From Actinophytocola sp. (GTDB lineage: Bacteria; Actinomycetota; Actinomycetes; Mycobacteriales; Pseudonocardiaceae): a stretch of 64,000 nt of DNA. The stretch spans positions 30,426-94,425 of the forward strand of contig NZ_WHTD01000008.1 of NCBI RefSeq assembly GCF_009379765.1, given 5' to 3'. Shown here in pieces: positions 1-9,077 of the stretch (position 1 is its first letter; each line of letters opens with the position of its first letter). A model generated the notes under the pieces. The model saw nothing but the letters and a program-made list of their open reading frames with translations. It was not told the DNA's origin and searched no databases. Position numbers and translations under genes: made by a program.

Positions 1-2
1 TT

Positions 3-1154
3 TCAATTCCGGGGAGGCGGACAAGCGCCGGAATCGGTGAGACTGGCGATCTCCGCGGCCGAGAAGCCCCAGTCGGCGAGCACCTCGACCGCGTCGTCGC
101 CGGGGGCCGGGGGTGGGCCGGCCACCGCGCCGGGCGTGCGGCTGAACCGGGGCGCCGGGGCAGGCTGTGGCACCCCGCCGACGTCCACGAACGCCGCGCG
201 GGCCACGTGGTGCGGGTGCTCGGTCACCTCGGCCAGGCTCAGCACCGGCGCGAAGCAGGAGTCCGTCCCGCTCAGCAGCGTGGACCACGCCTCGCGGGTG
301 CGGGTGCGGAACAACGCCTCCAGTCGGGTGCGCAGCAAGGGCCAGTCGGCGTGGGTGATGGGATCCGCCAGACCGGCGGGGTCCAGGCCGATCCGGCGGA
401 AGAGTTGGCGGTGGAACTTCGGCTCGATCGCGCCGATCGACACGTACTTCCCGTCCGAGGTCTCGTAGACGTCGTAGAACGGGGCGCCCGAGTCCAGGTA
501 GTTGGTCCCGCGCTCGTCGTGCCAGGTGCCGTTGCGGCGACGGCCGTGGAACTGGGTCATCAGCAGCGACGCGGCGTCCACCATGGCCGCGTCCACCACC
601 TGGCCCCGGCCGGACGAGCGCGCTTCCAGCAGCGCGCACACCAGCCCGAACGCCAGCAGCATGCCGCCCGCGTTGTCGCCCACCAGGTTCAGCGGGATCA
701 CCGGCGGCCCGCCCGCTCGCCCGATCGGGTCTAGGGCGCCGGCGAGCGCGATGTAGTTGATGTCGTGACCCGCGGTCGGCGCGAGCGGACCGTCCTGGCC
801 CCACCCGGTGGCCCGGCCGTACACCAGCCGCGGGTTGCGCGCCATGCAGACCTCCGGGCCGAGACCCAGCCGCTCGACCACCCCCGGGCGAAACCCCTCG
901 AACAGGGCGTCGGCCCGGTCGGCCAGCCGCAGCACCACGTCCGCGCCGGCCGGATGCTTGAGATCGACCAGCACCGACCGGCGGCCACGCACCACCAGCT
1001 CGAGCCGCGGGTTCGGCGCCTGGACGTGCCGGTCCCCACCCGGGCGATCCACCCGCACGACCTCCGCGCCCAGGTCCGACAGCATCATGCCGGCGAACGG
1101 GCCCGGTCCCCGGCCGGCCAGCTCCACGATCCGCAGCCCGCTCAGTGGTCCCAC
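3..1154 (-). CDS. Class III CoA-transferase family protein, alpha-methylacyl-CoA racemase-like
   Basis: The 383-residue protein has the CaiB/BaiF fold signature: an N-terminal LSGLRIVELAG strand, then MLSDLGAEVVRVDRPGG, and an EGFRPGVVERLGLGP segment near residues 86-100. In the alpha-methylacyl-CoA racemase branch the catalytic residues are a His, an Asp and a Glu. Here H130 (in AGHDINY), D160 (LVGDNAGG) and E244 (GAIEPKF) sit at matching places, so epimerisation of 2-methylacyl-CoA is more likely than CoA transfer. It is cytoplasmic. The gene is divergent from the 1231 gene and the two share a 76-bp AT-rich intergenic region holding a near-palindromic operator. The family call is secure; the racemase assignment rests on aligning three residues by eye. 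Confidence 0.85.
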   Translation of the reverse strand: MGPLSGLRIVELAGRGPGPFAGMMLSDLGAEVVRVDRPGGDRHVQAPNPRLELVVRGRRSVLVDLKHPAGADVVLRLADRADALFEGFRPGVVERLGLGPEVCMARNPRLVYGRATGWGQDGPLAPTAGHDINYIALAGALDPIGRAGGPPVIPLNLVGDNAGGMLLAFGLVCALLEARSSGRGQVVDAAMVDAASLLMTQFHGRRRNGTWHDERGTNYLDSGAPFYDVYETSDGKYVSIGAIEPKFHRQLFRRIGLDPAGLADPITHADWPLLRTRLEALFRTRTREAWSTLLSGTDSCFAPVLSLAEVTEHPHHVARAAFVDVGGVPQPAPAPRFSRTPGAVAGPPPAPGDDAVEVLADWGFSAAEIASLTDSGACPPPRN

Positions 1155-1188
1155 CCGGCACCTCCATGTCGCTTGTGCTCCGCGCTGG

Positions 1189-1204
1189 CTAGAATATATT
1201 TTAG
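1189..1204. promoter_or_regulatory. Type A operator candidate (AT-rich near-palindrome)
   Basis: CTAGAATATATTTTAG is a 16-bp inverted repeat with one mismatched pair, in the middle of the divergent intergenic region between the racemase-like gene (starts 1154) and the fusion gene (starts 1231). Its ATATAT core resembles the perfect palindrome next to the GntR gene at 12716. Inference: a GntR/FCD-type operator controlling both directions. Confidence 0.5.
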
Positions 1205-1230
1205 AGCATCCGAAGAAGGGAACCCGCGAC

Positions 1231-2886
1231 GTGGCGACTCAGGCGATCGATCCCCGCATCCCCGCTCCCGCGTCGCCGGCGGCACTCGCACCACGCCGCC
1301 GCGACCTCGGCCGCGTCATGCTGTTCGACAACGGCAAGCTCGCCCCGGACTACGGCCCCTACCGCGCGATCTTCGACGTCGTCGAGGCGGCGCTCGGCAA
1401 CGGCACCGGGGTCGGCACGGAGGTCCTGCACCACAGCGACGACCTGTTGCGCGGCTCCGGCGAGCGGCTCCGCGAGGTCGCCCGCTGGGTCCGCGACCAG
1501 GACGTGGCGGGTGTCGTCTTCGCGCTGGGCGACTGGGGCGTGAGCCAGCCGACCGCGATCGTCGCCGCCGAGCTCGAGCGGCTGGGCGTGCCCGCATCCG
1601 TCGTCACCACCGAGATCGGCGGCCGGCAGGTGCTCGCCGCCGCGGCCCGGATGGCGCCCGGCCTGCCGGTCACCACGCTGACGGCACTGCGGTCGGCGAG
1701 CTACGACGAGGTCGCGGCCGAGACCAAGGAGCTGCTCGAAGACATCCTCGACGGCCTCACCGCGGCGCCGGCCACCCTGCGGGACCGGTTCGCGGCGCGG
1801 CCCATCGCGGCACCCGCCCCGGCCGCGCCGACCGGCCTGCTGGAGCTCACCACCGCCGACCCGTCGGCCGAGTTCACCGCGATCATGCGGGACAGCCTCC
1901 TCGGCGACGGCCTCCCGCTGGTGGCCCCCACGACCGAGCGCGTCGCGGAGTTCCTCGCCGCAGCCGGGAAGGAACCGCAAACCCCGGTCTGGCCGGTCAT
2001 CCCACCCCGCGACACCCCGGTGACCGCGCGCGAGGTCGCCGCGGTCGCGGTGGCCGCAGGCTGCGGCCCGCGGTGGGCGCCGGTCGTGTTCGCCGCGTAC
2101 GAGGCCATGGCGGCGCCGGAGTTCCGACTCTTCCAGGCCGCGATCACCACCCACCCGGGCGGCACCTTCGTGCTCGTCAGCGGTCCGGACCACGAGAAGT
2201 ACGGCTTCGCGGCCGGCCGCGGCGCGCTCGGCCCCGGCTTCGAGGCCAACGCGACGACCGGCCGGGCGGTGGCGCTGGGCTACTCGTTCCTGCTCGGCGC
2301 GGTCCCCGGCGGCGCCGACCTCACCGCGCAGGGCTCGCCGGCCGAGTTCTCCTACTGCTGCGCGGAGAACCTCGACGAGAGCCCCTGGCCCGGCCTGCAC
2401 GCCGCCCTCGGCCACCCCGACGCGACCACGGTGACGGTCCTCAAGTGCGAGGGCCCGCACAACATCCTCGACCAGCAGAGCGCCGACCCGGCGCGCCTGC
2501 TGGGCACGTTCGCGAGCTCGATGGCGACGCTGGGCTCCAACGCCGCCTACGTCGCCACCGCCGAGACGATCCTGCTGCTCAACCCCGAGCACGCCCGCCT
2601 GCTGGCCGCCGCCGGCTGGACCCGGCGCGACGTCCAGGAGTTCCTGTTCGACGCCGCCCGCAACCCGCGCGAGGACCTGCGCGGTCGCGGGCTCGCCCCG
2701 ATCTGGCCGGCCTGGTTCGACGCCGCCGACCGGGTTCCCGTGATGCCGGACTCGTCGAGCCTGCTGGTCGCGGTGGCCGGCGGCGCGGGCCCGGCCTCCC
2801 AGGTCGCCGTGCCGTGGGGTTACTCGCATGCGGTGACCAGAGCCGTCCAGCCCACTGTCCAGCCCGCTGTCCAGCCCACTGTCTAG
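1231..2886 (+). CDS. Fusion of UGSC-like domain (Trp at Sec position) and UGSC-partner domain
   Basis: This is a 551-residue two-module protein. Residues about 30-170 align with the UGSC selenoproteins of this window: VVFALGDWGVSQPT matches VVTAFGD-Sec-GSC, and the following ELERLGVPASVVTTE matches LEKLGIPTVSVVTEPF. The Sec position is Trp102 (TGG at 1534-1536) and the Cys is also lost, so this copy cannot do UxxC chemistry. From about residue 226 (DGLPLVAPTTERV) to the end it matches the partner proteins at 15247 and 40903, sharing GFEANATTGRAV and CAENLDESPW. GTG at 1231 is chosen because upstream in-frame sequence belongs to the divergent promoter and GAAGGGAACC precedes it. The C-terminus ends in a short QPTVQPAVQPTV repeat. 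The biochemical function is unknown. Confidence 0.8.
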   Translation: MATQAIDPRIPAPASPAALAPRRRDLGRVMLFDNGKLAPDYGPYRAIFDVVEAALGNGTGVGTEVLHHSDDLLRGSGERLREVARWVRDQDVAGVVFALGDWGVSQPTAIVAAELERLGVPASVVTTEIGGRQVLAAAARMAPGLPVTTLTALRSASYDEVAAETKELLEDILDGLTAAPATLRDRFAARPIAAPAPAAPTGLLELTTADPSAEFTAIMRDSLLGDGLPLVAPTTERVAEFLAAAGKEPQTPVWPVIPPRDTPVTAREVAAVAVAAGCGPRWAPVVFAAYEAMAAPEFRLFQAAITTHPGGTFVLVSGPDHEKYGFAAGRGALGPGFEANATTGRAVALGYSFLLGAVPGGADLTAQGSPAEFSYCCAENLDESPWPGLHAALGHPDATTVTVLKCEGPHNILDQQSADPARLLGTFASSMATLGSNAAYVATAETILLLNPEHARLLAAAGWTRRDVQEFLFDAARNPREDLRGRGLAPIWPAWFDAADRVPVMPDSSSLLVAVAGGAGPASQVAVPWGYSHAVTRAVQPTVQPAVQPTV

Positions 2887-2904
2887 TCCACAGAGGAGAG
2901 ACAC

Positions 2905-3977
2905 ATGTTCCGGATCACCCGGTCCGTCCGGTGGGGTGCCCTGCTCGCCGCCTCGGCGCTCGCGCTCACCGCGTGCGGCGGCGGAGGCGGCGGTGACGCG
3001 GGCGGCACCATCCGGATCGCGATCAGCTCCGAGAGCCTCGCGACCCAGCTCGTGCGGATGGCCGACGACATGGGCATGTTCAAGGACCAGGGGCTGGACG
3101 TCGAGCTGATCAACAGCAACGGCGGCGCCCAGGCGGTCACCGCGATGCTGTCCGGCAACGTCCAGTTCGCCGCGGCCGGCGCGCCCGAGGTGATCACCAG
3201 CAACGCCGAGGGCCGCGACGTCAGGGCGATCGCCCGGCTCTACTCCGGACTGTCCGGCTCGGTGGTGCTGTCGAAGGACACCGCCGACCGGCTCGGCGTG
3301 CGCACCGACACCTCGCTGGAGGAGCGGGTGAAGGCGCCGGACATCCCGATCGAGGAGCGGCTCAAGGATCTCGACGGGCTCAACATCGCGTTCGCGAGCG
3401 CCACGTCGTCGCTCAAGTCGCCGGTGATCAGCTCGGCGGAAGGCGTTGGCGTCAAGGTGAACCCGGTGTACATGAAGCAGGAGAACATGCCGGCCGCGAT
3501 GTCCGCCGGGGCGATCGACGCGCTGCAGGCCTCGCCGCCGGTGTCCGAGCTCGGTGTGCTGTCCGCCGGTGGCGTGATGTGGATCGAGGGTCCGACCGGG
3601 CAGTTCCCGGCGGAGCACACGCCGACGTCGTCCTCGACGCTGATGACCACCGCCGAGTACATCGACAAGGACCCGGAGACGGTCAAGAAGGTGGCCGCGG
3701 CGATCTCCAAGACCGCGCAGCTGGTGGTCGACGAGCCGGACAAGGCGAACAGAACGTGCGCAGCCGGTTCAGCGACGTCGACGCGAAGATCTTCGACGCC
3801 GCGTGGGAGGCGAACAAGGGCTCGTTCGTCCAGCCGCGGGTGACCGCCGACCAGTTCGCGCACGACATCACGGTGCTGCCGAAGGAGTTGTCCACAAAGG
3901 AGGTCATGGCGCTGGACCCGAAGAACCTGATCGTGCCGGACGAGTTCAACCCGACCGACCCGGCACCGAAGTCCTGA
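2905..3977 (+). pseudogene. ABC substrate-binding lipoprotein (NMT1/SsuA-like), frameshifted
   Basis: The gene starts with a lipoprotein signal peptide (lipobox LTAC, Cys24) after a good RBS (AGAGGAGAG). It continues as a periplasmic-binding-type protein of the NMT1/nitrate-sulfonate-taurine family, with GTIRIAISSESLATQLVRMA and a GNVQFAAAGAPEVI segment. The reading frame is lost near 3745-3760. The next part (NVRSRFSDVDAKIFDAAWEA onward to the TGA at 3975-3977) continues the same protein in the frame one base back, consistent with a single missing base. With the shift repaired the length is about 357 residues, normal for the family. The tail resembles the SBP at 11652 (FPDLDAKTFDAAY). It follows the 1231 gene by 18 bp and probably belonged with the permease at 4341. 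It may be a true pseudogene or a base-calling error. Confidence 0.8.
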
Positions 3978-4028
3978 GCACTGCCCTGGGTTTGGTTGAC
4001 ACGTGACTTGCGTGGGCTCAACCGCAGG

Positions 4029-4110
4029 GCACGATCGTGCACTCGGATCGCGGCAGCCATGTTCCGGTCCCGCAGGATGTCTCAGCGCTCCATACCGCCG
4101 GCTTGGTCGG
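4029..4110 (+). mobile_element. IS3-family transposase remnant
   Basis: Within the 363-bp gap between 3977 and 4341, one frame reads TIVHSDRGSH followed by VSALHTAGLVGSM. This resembles the HSDRGSQ...GLVGSMG stretch of the IS3-type DDE integrase core around its second catalytic Asp. Neither side continues as transposase and no terminal repeats were found, so it is a scar. It lies between the frameshifted binding protein and the permease. The rest of the gap holds only an AT-rich operator near 4253 and no convincing gene. Confidence 0.5.
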
Positions 4111-4254
4111 TTCGATGGCAGGGTCGGAGCCCGCAGGGCCACCACGACTACGACGACACCGTGTCGGTGAGGACGGTGTCGAGCGCTTCCTTGGTGGTGG
4201 CAACCGTGGCCGTCATCGGCAGGTCCTCCGTGGAGTCTGGGCAGGAGTCGGCTG

Positions 4255-4268
4255 ATAATATATGGTAT
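4255..4268. promoter_or_regulatory. Type A operator candidate upstream of permease 4341
   Basis: ATAATATATGGTAT is an imperfect 14-bp inverted repeat with ten of fourteen positions symmetric and a central ATAT core. It lies about 75 bp upstream of the permease start in otherwise GC-rich DNA. It resembles the other ATATAT-centred sites in the window (1189, 12716, 19715, 25100, 61881). Confidence 0.4.
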
Positions 4269-4340
4269 GACGGCACATCGTGCGAGGTCACAGGCACGTG
4301 ACCCCGCCCGGACCCGGCGAGTACGACGGAGGCTGCTGGC

Positions 4341-5189
4341 GTGGCGATGATGACCCCGGTGGAGGGCAAGGACATGGCTCCGGCGGTCACCGCCGCCGGA
4401 GACCGGCTCGAGGACCGCGACTCGTCGAGCCGATCGACGGTGACCGTGGGGCTGCTGCGGCTGGCCGTGCTGGTCGTGGCGCTGCTGGCGTGGCAGTTCG
4501 TCGCCGGCGCGTTCGACATCGAGTTCTTCATCAGCAAACCGACCGAGATCTGGGCGCAGCTGTCGGACTGGATCACCACCGGCTACCTGCTGGACAACCT
4601 CGGCGTGACGCTGCAGGCGACGCTGTACGGGTTCCTGCTCGGCGCGGCGGCGGGCATCGTGGCGGGCTTCGTGCTGGGCCTGATCCCGTTGCTGGGCCGG
4701 CTGCTCGACCCGTTCATCACCGCGGTCTACAGCCTGCCCAAGCTCGCGCTGGCGCCGCTGTTCGTGCTGTGGTTCGGCATCGACCTGGAGATGAAGGTCG
4801 TGCTGACCGCGGTGATCGTGTTCTTCCTGGTCTTCTGGAACACCTACACCGGCGTGCGGGAGACCGACGAGGAGCTGGTGGACGTCCTGCGGGTGATGGG
4901 CGCGCGGCGCCGAGACATGATCCGCAAGGTCGTCCTGCCCGGCTCGCTCACCTACATCTACGTCGGCCTCAAGCTCGCCATCCCGTACGCCCTGGTCGGT
5001 GCGGTGGTGGGGGAGCTGATCGCGTCGAACAAGGGGCTGGGCTACATCCTGATGTCGGCGGCGGGGGCGTTCAACACCGCGGGCATCATGGCGGCCCTGG
5101 TGGTCCTGATGGTGATCGCGACGCTCATGAACACGCTGCTGAACCTCACCGAGGTGTACGTCATGCGCTGGAAGCGCGCGGGGCGCTGA
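4341..5189 (+). CDS. ABC transporter permease, SsuC/TauC-like
   Basis: This 282-residue integral membrane protein has about six hydrophobic segments, starting at VGLLRLAVLVVALLAWQFV. It carries the EAA loop of binding-protein-dependent permeases, EELVDVLRVMGARRRDMIRKVVLPGSL (residues about 175-202), which docks to the ATPase. FFISKPTEIWAQL near residue 60 is typical of the nitrate/sulfonate/taurine subfamily. GTG at 4341 is taken as start; ATG at 4347 is possible. No ATPase is adjacent, so it may work with the orphan ATPase at 13630 and the binding proteins at 2905 or 11652 (inference). Its 3' end overlaps the convergent permease gene by 29 bp. Confidence 0.85.
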   Translation: MAMMTPVEGKDMAPAVTAAGDRLEDRDSSSRSTVTVGLLRLAVLVVALLAWQFVAGAFDIEFFISKPTEIWAQLSDWITTGYLLDNLGVTLQATLYGFLLGAAAGIVAGFVLGLIPLLGRLLDPFITAVYSLPKLALAPLFVLWFGIDLEMKVVLTAVIVFFLVFWNTYTGVRETDEELVDVLRVMGARRRDMIRKVVLPGSLTYIYVGLKLAIPYALVGAVVGELIASNKGLGYILMSAAGAFNTAGIMAALVVLMVIATLMNTLLNLTEVYVMRWKRAGR

Positions 5190-5982
5190 GCTCCTCGGGC
5201 CGCCACCGCAGCAGCCTGGCCTCCAGGCGCAGCATCGCCTCGTTGAGGACCGTCGCGGTGGCGGCCAGCAGCACGACGACGGCGAACAGCGTGTCGGTCC
5301 GGAAGAGCTGCGCCGCCTGGTTCATCAGGTAGCCGACGCCCGCGCCGGCCGAGAACACCTCACCCACGACGACCCCGGTGAGCCCGTGGGCGATCGACTG
5401 CCGCACCCCGGTGAGCGCGTACGGCAGGGTCCCGGGCAGCACCACGGTCCGCAGCACCTGCGCCGGTGACCCGCCGAACGACCGGGACATCCGCACCAGC
5501 CGCTGGTCGGCGGCGCGCACCCCGGCCATCGTGTTGAGCAGCACGGGAAAGACGGCGGCGAGGAACACGACGACGAGCTTGTACTCGAGCCCGAACCCGA
5601 ACCACACCACGAAAAGCGGCACGAGCGCGATCCGCGGCGTCGAGTAGAACGCCATCACCAGGGGCTCGAACAGGTCGCGCACGGGCCCGTACCACCCCAT
5701 GAACAACCCGAGCGGCAACCCGACCCCCACCGCGAGCGCCCACCCGGCGAGGAACCCGGTGGCGGTGGCGTAGGCGTGCACCGCCCAGAAGTCCGCATCG
5801 GACACGAGCGTGCCGAGCGCGGACCCGACCCCGGAGGGCGACCCGGTGAACACCGGATCCACCCACCCGGACCGGGCGAGCAGCTCCCACCCGACGAGCA
5901 CGAGAACGAGGAACCCGCCACCCCGAACCACTCTGCGGGAACGGCGGACTCGCGGGTCCGGAGTGGGGGACTCGCGGGTCAT
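5161..5982 (-). CDS. ABC transporter permease, SsuC-like (second permease of operon)
   Basis: The 273-residue permease has six predicted membrane segments and the EAA motif DQRLVRMSRSFGGSPAQVLR followed by VVLPGTLPYAL. It is the last gene of the operon running from the molybdopterin enzyme (11471) downward. The start at 5982 is fixed by a 4-bp ATGA overlap with the upstream permease stop. The first eleven codons ([11 protein letters not shown]) are encoded by two copies of the GGACTCGCGGGT repeat, so the N-terminus seems to have been captured from a non-coding repeat. It is 37% identical-looking by eye to the neighbouring permease 5979-6794, suggesting a heterodimeric channel (inference). Confidence 0.85.
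   Translation of the reverse strand: MTRESPTPDPRVRRSRRVVRGGGFLVLVLVGWELLARSGWVDPVFTGSPSGVGSALGTLVSDADFWAVHAYATATGFLAGWALAVGVGLPLGLFMGWYGPVRDLFEPLVMAFYSTPRIALVPLFVVWFGFGLEYKLVVVFLAAVFPVLLNTMAGVRAADQRLVRMSRSFGGSPAQVLRTVVLPGTLPYALTGVRQSIAHGLTGVVVGEVFSAGAGVGYLMNQAAQLFRTDTLFAVVVLLAATATVLNEAMLRLEARLLRWRPEELSAPRASSA
5946..5979. repeat. Two copies of the GGACTCGCGGGT interspersed repeat
   Basis: GGACTCGCGGGT occurs at 5946-5957 and 5968-5979, 22 bp apart. The same unit recurs in intergenic DNA near 33240-33335 and 62225-62260. Here it lies inside the first codons of the permease gene and supplies its ATGA start region. Confidence 0.8.
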
Positions 5983-6794
5983 CGGGGTTGCCAGCGGGTG
6001 AGTCGCTTCTCTGCCACGCCGAGCAGCTCGTTCAGCAGGGTGCCGCAGGCGGCCACGATCACCACGGCCGCGATGATCCGTTCCACCTGGATGGTCATCG
6101 CCGCGTCGGCGATCACCCAGCCCAGGCCCGCCGCCGACGCCCACATCTGCGCGCCGACCACGCCCGTCACCGCGTGCGTCAGGGCCTGCCGCACGCCCGC
6201 GAACACCAGCGGCACCGAGCCCGGCAGCGCCACCGTCCGCAGGAGCTGCCAGGGCGACGCGCCGAACGAGCGGGCCATCGCCACCAGCCGCGGGCGCGCG
6301 TCCCGCACGCCCGCGACCGTGTTCAGCAGCACCGGGAAGACGCTCCACAGCGCGACAACCGTGACCTGGTAGGCGAACCCGTAGCCCAGCCACACCATCA
6401 GCAGCGGGATCAGCGCGATCCGCGGCACGGCGTTCAGCACGAACACGAACGGCTCCAGCGTCTCCCGGACCGCGCGGCTCCAGCCCATCACCACGCCGAG
6501 CCCGATCCCCGCCACGACCGCGATCACCCAGCCGGCCGCGAACCCCCGCACGGTCGCCAGCACGTGCACCGACCAGAACGAGCCCTCCCCGGTCAGCGCC
6601 GCCAGCGTCGACGCCACCTCGGTCGGCGAGCTCACGTACAGCTTCGTGTGCGGGCCGGACCGCGACGCGAGCTCCCAGCACCCCAGCAGCACGACGATCA
6701 GCCCGCCGCCCAGGGACAGCCGGTGCCGGCGGCGTGACCGAGGTGGCGCCGGCACCCGGGCCGGCGCCGCGGGCCGCCGCAGCACCGCGGTCAC
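5979..6794 (-). CDS. ABC transporter permease, SsuC-like (first permease of operon)
   Basis: This 271-residue permease has about six membrane segments and the EAA motif [20 protein letters not shown] followed by [28 protein letters not shown] matches the subfamily signature. The GTG start at 6794 overlaps the TGA of the ATPase gene (GTGA, 6791-6794), indicating translational coupling. The operon order SBP-ATPase-permease-permease is that of a complete importer in which both membrane subunits differ. Confidence 0.87.
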   Translation of the reverse strand: MTAVLRRPAAPARVPAPPRSRRRHRLSLGGGLIVVLLGCWELASRSGPHTKLYVSSPTEVASTLAALTGEGSFWSVHVLATVRGFAAGWVIAVVAGIGLGVVMGWSRAVRETLEPFVFVLNAVPRIALIPLLMVWLGYGFAYQVTVVALWSVFPVLLNTVAGVRDARPRLVAMARSFGASPWQLLRTVALPGSVPLVFAGVRQALTHAVTGVVGAQMWASAAGLGWVIADAAMTIQVERIIAAVVIVAACGTLLNELLGVAEKRLTRWQPR

Positions 6795-7573
6795 GGCACG
6801 CGCGCCGGGGCCGGGGAGTGCAGCAGCCCCCAGATGTGCTCCTCCAGCGCCACGAACCCGGCCGACCGCTTCACCGTCGGGTCCCGCGGCCGCGGCAGGT
6901 CGACGTCGAGCACCGAGCGCACCGTCCCCGGCCGGCCGGTCATCGTGACCACCCGGTCGGAGAGGAAGATCGCCTCCTCGATGTCGTGCGTGACGAACAG
7001 GACGGTCACCCGGCCGGCCTGCCAGATCCGGGCCAGCTCCACCTGCAGCTGCTCCCGGGTCTGCGCGTCCAGCGCCCCGAACGGCTCGTCCATCAGCAGC
7101 AGCTCCGGCTCCGTCGCGAGCGCCCGTGCCAGGTTCACCCGCTGGCGCATCCCGCCGGACAGCTCGCCCGGGTAGTGCCGCTCGAAGCCGGTGAGCCCGA
7201 CGAACTCGATCAGCTCCCGCACCCGCCGCTCCCGTGCGGCGGCGGGCACCCGGCGTTGCAACGCCATCCCGTAGCCCACGTTGTCGAACGTGGACCGCCA
7301 CGGCAGCAGCGACGGGTCCTGGAACACCACCGCCCGCTCCACGCCGGGCCCGGCGATCGGCCGCCCGTCGAGCACGAGGGACCCGCCGTCGTAGGACTCC
7401 AGGCCGGCCACGCAGTTGAGGAACGTGGTCTTGCCACACCCGCTCGGCCCGACGATCGAGACGAACTCGCCGTCCGCGACGGACAACGAGAGCTCGTCGA
7501 GCGCCACCGTGACGGTGCCGCGGCCGGACCGGTACGCCTTGCGGACGGCGCGGGCCTCCAGCCGCGCGGTCAC
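6791..7573 (-). CDS. ABC transporter ATP-binding protein, SsuB/TauB-like
   Basis: The 260-residue nucleotide-binding subunit has Walker [10 protein letters not shown] (residues 42-50), Q-loop [11 protein letters not shown], signature LSGGM (138-142), Walker B LLLMDEP (158-164) and the H-loop in VTHDIEEA. These are typical of nitrate/sulfonate/taurine importers. The start is a GTG with a GTGA overlap to the binding-protein gene. The C-terminal LPRPRD segment is common in this subfamily. It energises the two permeases encoded immediately downstream. Confidence 0.9.
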   Translation of the reverse strand: MTARLEARAVRKAYRSGRGTVTVALDELSLSVADGEFVSIVGPSGCGKTTFLNCVAGLESYDGGSLVLDGRPIAGPGVERAVVFQDPSLLPWRSTFDNVGYGMALQRRVPAAARERRVRELIEFVGLTGFERHYPGELSGGMRQRVNLARALATEPELLLMDEPFGALDAQTREQLQVELARIWQAGRVTVLFVTHDIEEAIFLSDRVVTMTGRPGTVRSVLDVDLPRPRDPTVKRSAGFVALEEHIWGLLHSPAPARVP

Positions 7574-8619
7574 GACGCCTCGTATCCGTTGGCGCGCTCG
7601 GCCAGCACCTCGTCCAGCAGCGAGAAGTTCCACACCCGGTCCAGCGGGATGTCCTCCTTCTTGCCCTGCGCCGCCGTCGTCACGTCGAGCACGAGCCGCA
7701 GCGCCTTCTCGTCGGTCTTGCCGCCGTCGAACATGTCCCGCTCGATCACCGCGTAGCAGCCCTGCGCCAGCGCGTCGTCGAAGTCCCATTCGGACCTGAA
7801 GAAGTCGACGACCTCGGCCTTGTTGGCCTTGAGGTGGTCCAGTGTCTCGAGTGTGCCGGCGAGGAACCGCTTGACCAGCAACGGGTTCTCGGTGACCAGC
7901 TGGTCCGAGGTGCCCACGATGGACACCGGCGAGCCGGGGAACTCCGCCGATACCGAGGTGACCTCGCGCAGCCCGGCGTCCTCGGCGAGGAGCTTGGCCG
8001 GCGGGTAGCCGGTGAAACCGTCCGCCTGGCCGTCCTCGACCAGCTGGATGATCTGCTTGGTGTTGGACCTGGTCTGGATCCAGCTGACGCCGTTCTCGGG
8101 GTCGATGTCCGCGCGGCGCAGGATCTCCTTGATCATGTCGTTGGGGCCGAACAGGCGCTTGCCGCGCAGGTCGTCGACCGAGGAGATGCCGGGCACGGTG
8201 TAGAGGCCGAGGTTGTCCTTGAACGTCAGCATGACCGCGTGGACCGGCGCGCCGCGCACCGCGCCGCTGTGCGTCTGGACGCCTGCGGCGGAGAACTGCA
8301 GCTGGCCCGACGCCATGGCGGCGACCGCGTCGGCGATGCCGTCGACGGCCTCGACGTCGAGGCCGAACTTCTCGTAGATGCCGTGCGAGATCCCCCAACG
8401 GGCCCACATGTGGTTGACGCTGGTCGCCCCGGCCGAGACGGTCGCCTTGGCCAGGGGTTCGCCCTTCGCGGCGAGCAGCGACGGCGCGCCGCCGCCCGCG
8501 GGCGCGGCACCGGTGGGCTCGGTGCCGCCACATGCGGAAGCCACACCGACGGCGGCGACCGCGCCGAACAGGCGAAGGATGTCGCGACGCGGGAGACTCC
8601 CGCGGGTGGTGCCTTTCAT
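7570..8619 (-). CDS. ABC substrate-binding protein, NMT1/SsuA family
   Basis: The 349-residue lipoprotein has an N-terminal RRDILRLFG twin-arginine-like segment followed by a hydrophobic stretch and lipobox ASAC (Cys30), so it is probably Tat-exported and lipid-anchored. The body ([32 protein letters not shown]) is typical of the NMT1/THI5-like and sulfonate/nitrate binding fold. A strong AGGAGG lies 8 bp before the ATG at 8619, inside the end of the OsmC gene, whose stop overlaps this start (ATGA). The ligand cannot be read from sequence. An aromatic or organosulfur acid is possible given the subfamily and the linked molybdoenzyme (inference). Confidence 0.87.
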   Translation of the reverse strand: MKGTTRGSLPRRDILRLFGAVAAVGVASACGGTEPTGAAPAGGGAPSLLAAKGEPLAKATVSAGATSVNHMWARWGISHGIYEKFGLDVEAVDGIADAVAAMASGQLQFSAAGVQTHSGAVRGAPVHAVMLTFKDNLGLYTVPGISSVDDLRGKRLFGPNDMIKEILRRADIDPENGVSWIQTRSNTKQIIQLVEDGQADGFTGYPPAKLLAEDAGLREVTSVSAEFPGSPVSIVGTSDQLVTENPLLVKRFLAGTLETLDHLKANKAEVVDFFRSEWDFDDALAQGCYAVIERDMFDGGKTDEKALRLVLDVTTAAQGKKEDIPLDRVWNFSLLDEVLAERANGYEAS

Positions 8620-9077
8620 GACCTGCCTCCTGTTGGTAGGGGTGCGCCGACGACCTCGTAGGTCGTCGTGATGTCCGCGACGTGGGACAACGTCGCGTGG
8701 ACCGAGCAGTCGCCGTGGCACGCGTGTGCCGCGGCGGTGAGGGACTCCTCGTCGAGGTCGTCCCCGGAGACGGCGAGGTGCATGGCGATCGCGCGGAACA
8801 CCGCGGGCCGGGTGGTGGCCGGTGCGCCGGTCACCGTGACGTGGAGCGCGCGCGGCACCTTCCCGCGCCGGCGCAGCTCGGCGACGAAGCTCGCGCCCGA
8901 GCAGCCGGCGAGCGCCATCAGCAGCAGGTCCCGGGCGGCGACCGCGCGCCCGTTCGGCCTGCCGATCTTGCCGCCGAGATCCATGTGGACGTGGTGGCCG
9001 TGCTCGTCGGCGGCGTCGAACAGCGCCTCGCCGGGGTCGACGGCGACCTCCACGGTGCGGGTGGTGGAGTTGGCCAT
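8616..9077 (-). CDS. OsmC-like family protein
   Basis: The 153-residue protein carries both conserved cysteines of the OsmC/Ohr fold: Cys59 in [13 protein letters not shown] and Cys124 in [11 protein letters not shown]. The second is the usual CP/SV motif of the YhfA-like branch. Members reduce organic peroxides or bind thiolated substrates. Here it sits between the molybdopterin oxidoreductase and an importer, so it may protect or process an imported sulfur- or peroxide-forming substrate (inference). Its 5' end lies in a 65-bp tandem duplication, and ATG 9077 is preceded by GAGGGAAAGGA. Confidence 0.85.
   Translation of the reverse strand: MANSTTRTVEVAVDPGEALFDAADEHGHHVHMDLGGKIGRPNGRAVAARDLLLMALAGCSGASFVAELRRRGKVPRALHVTVTGAPATTRPAVFRAIAMHLAVSGDDLDEESLTAAAHACHGDCSVHATLSHVADITTTYEVVGAPLPTGGRS

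Noticed and set aside
765..2996. Very long alternative-frame ORFs opposite or alongside real genes (also 1201-3618, 8682-11798, 33423-36512)
   Set aside because: They are Arg/Ala/Gly-rich shadows produced by GC-rich codon bias, with no domain features and inappropriate starts.
4148..4216. 22-codon minus-strand ORF (MTATVATTKEALDTVLTDTVSS minus two residues) with a GGAGG RBS
   Set aside because: It ends after 22 codons in a region with a transposase relic and matches no family I recognise. It may be the truncated start of an element.
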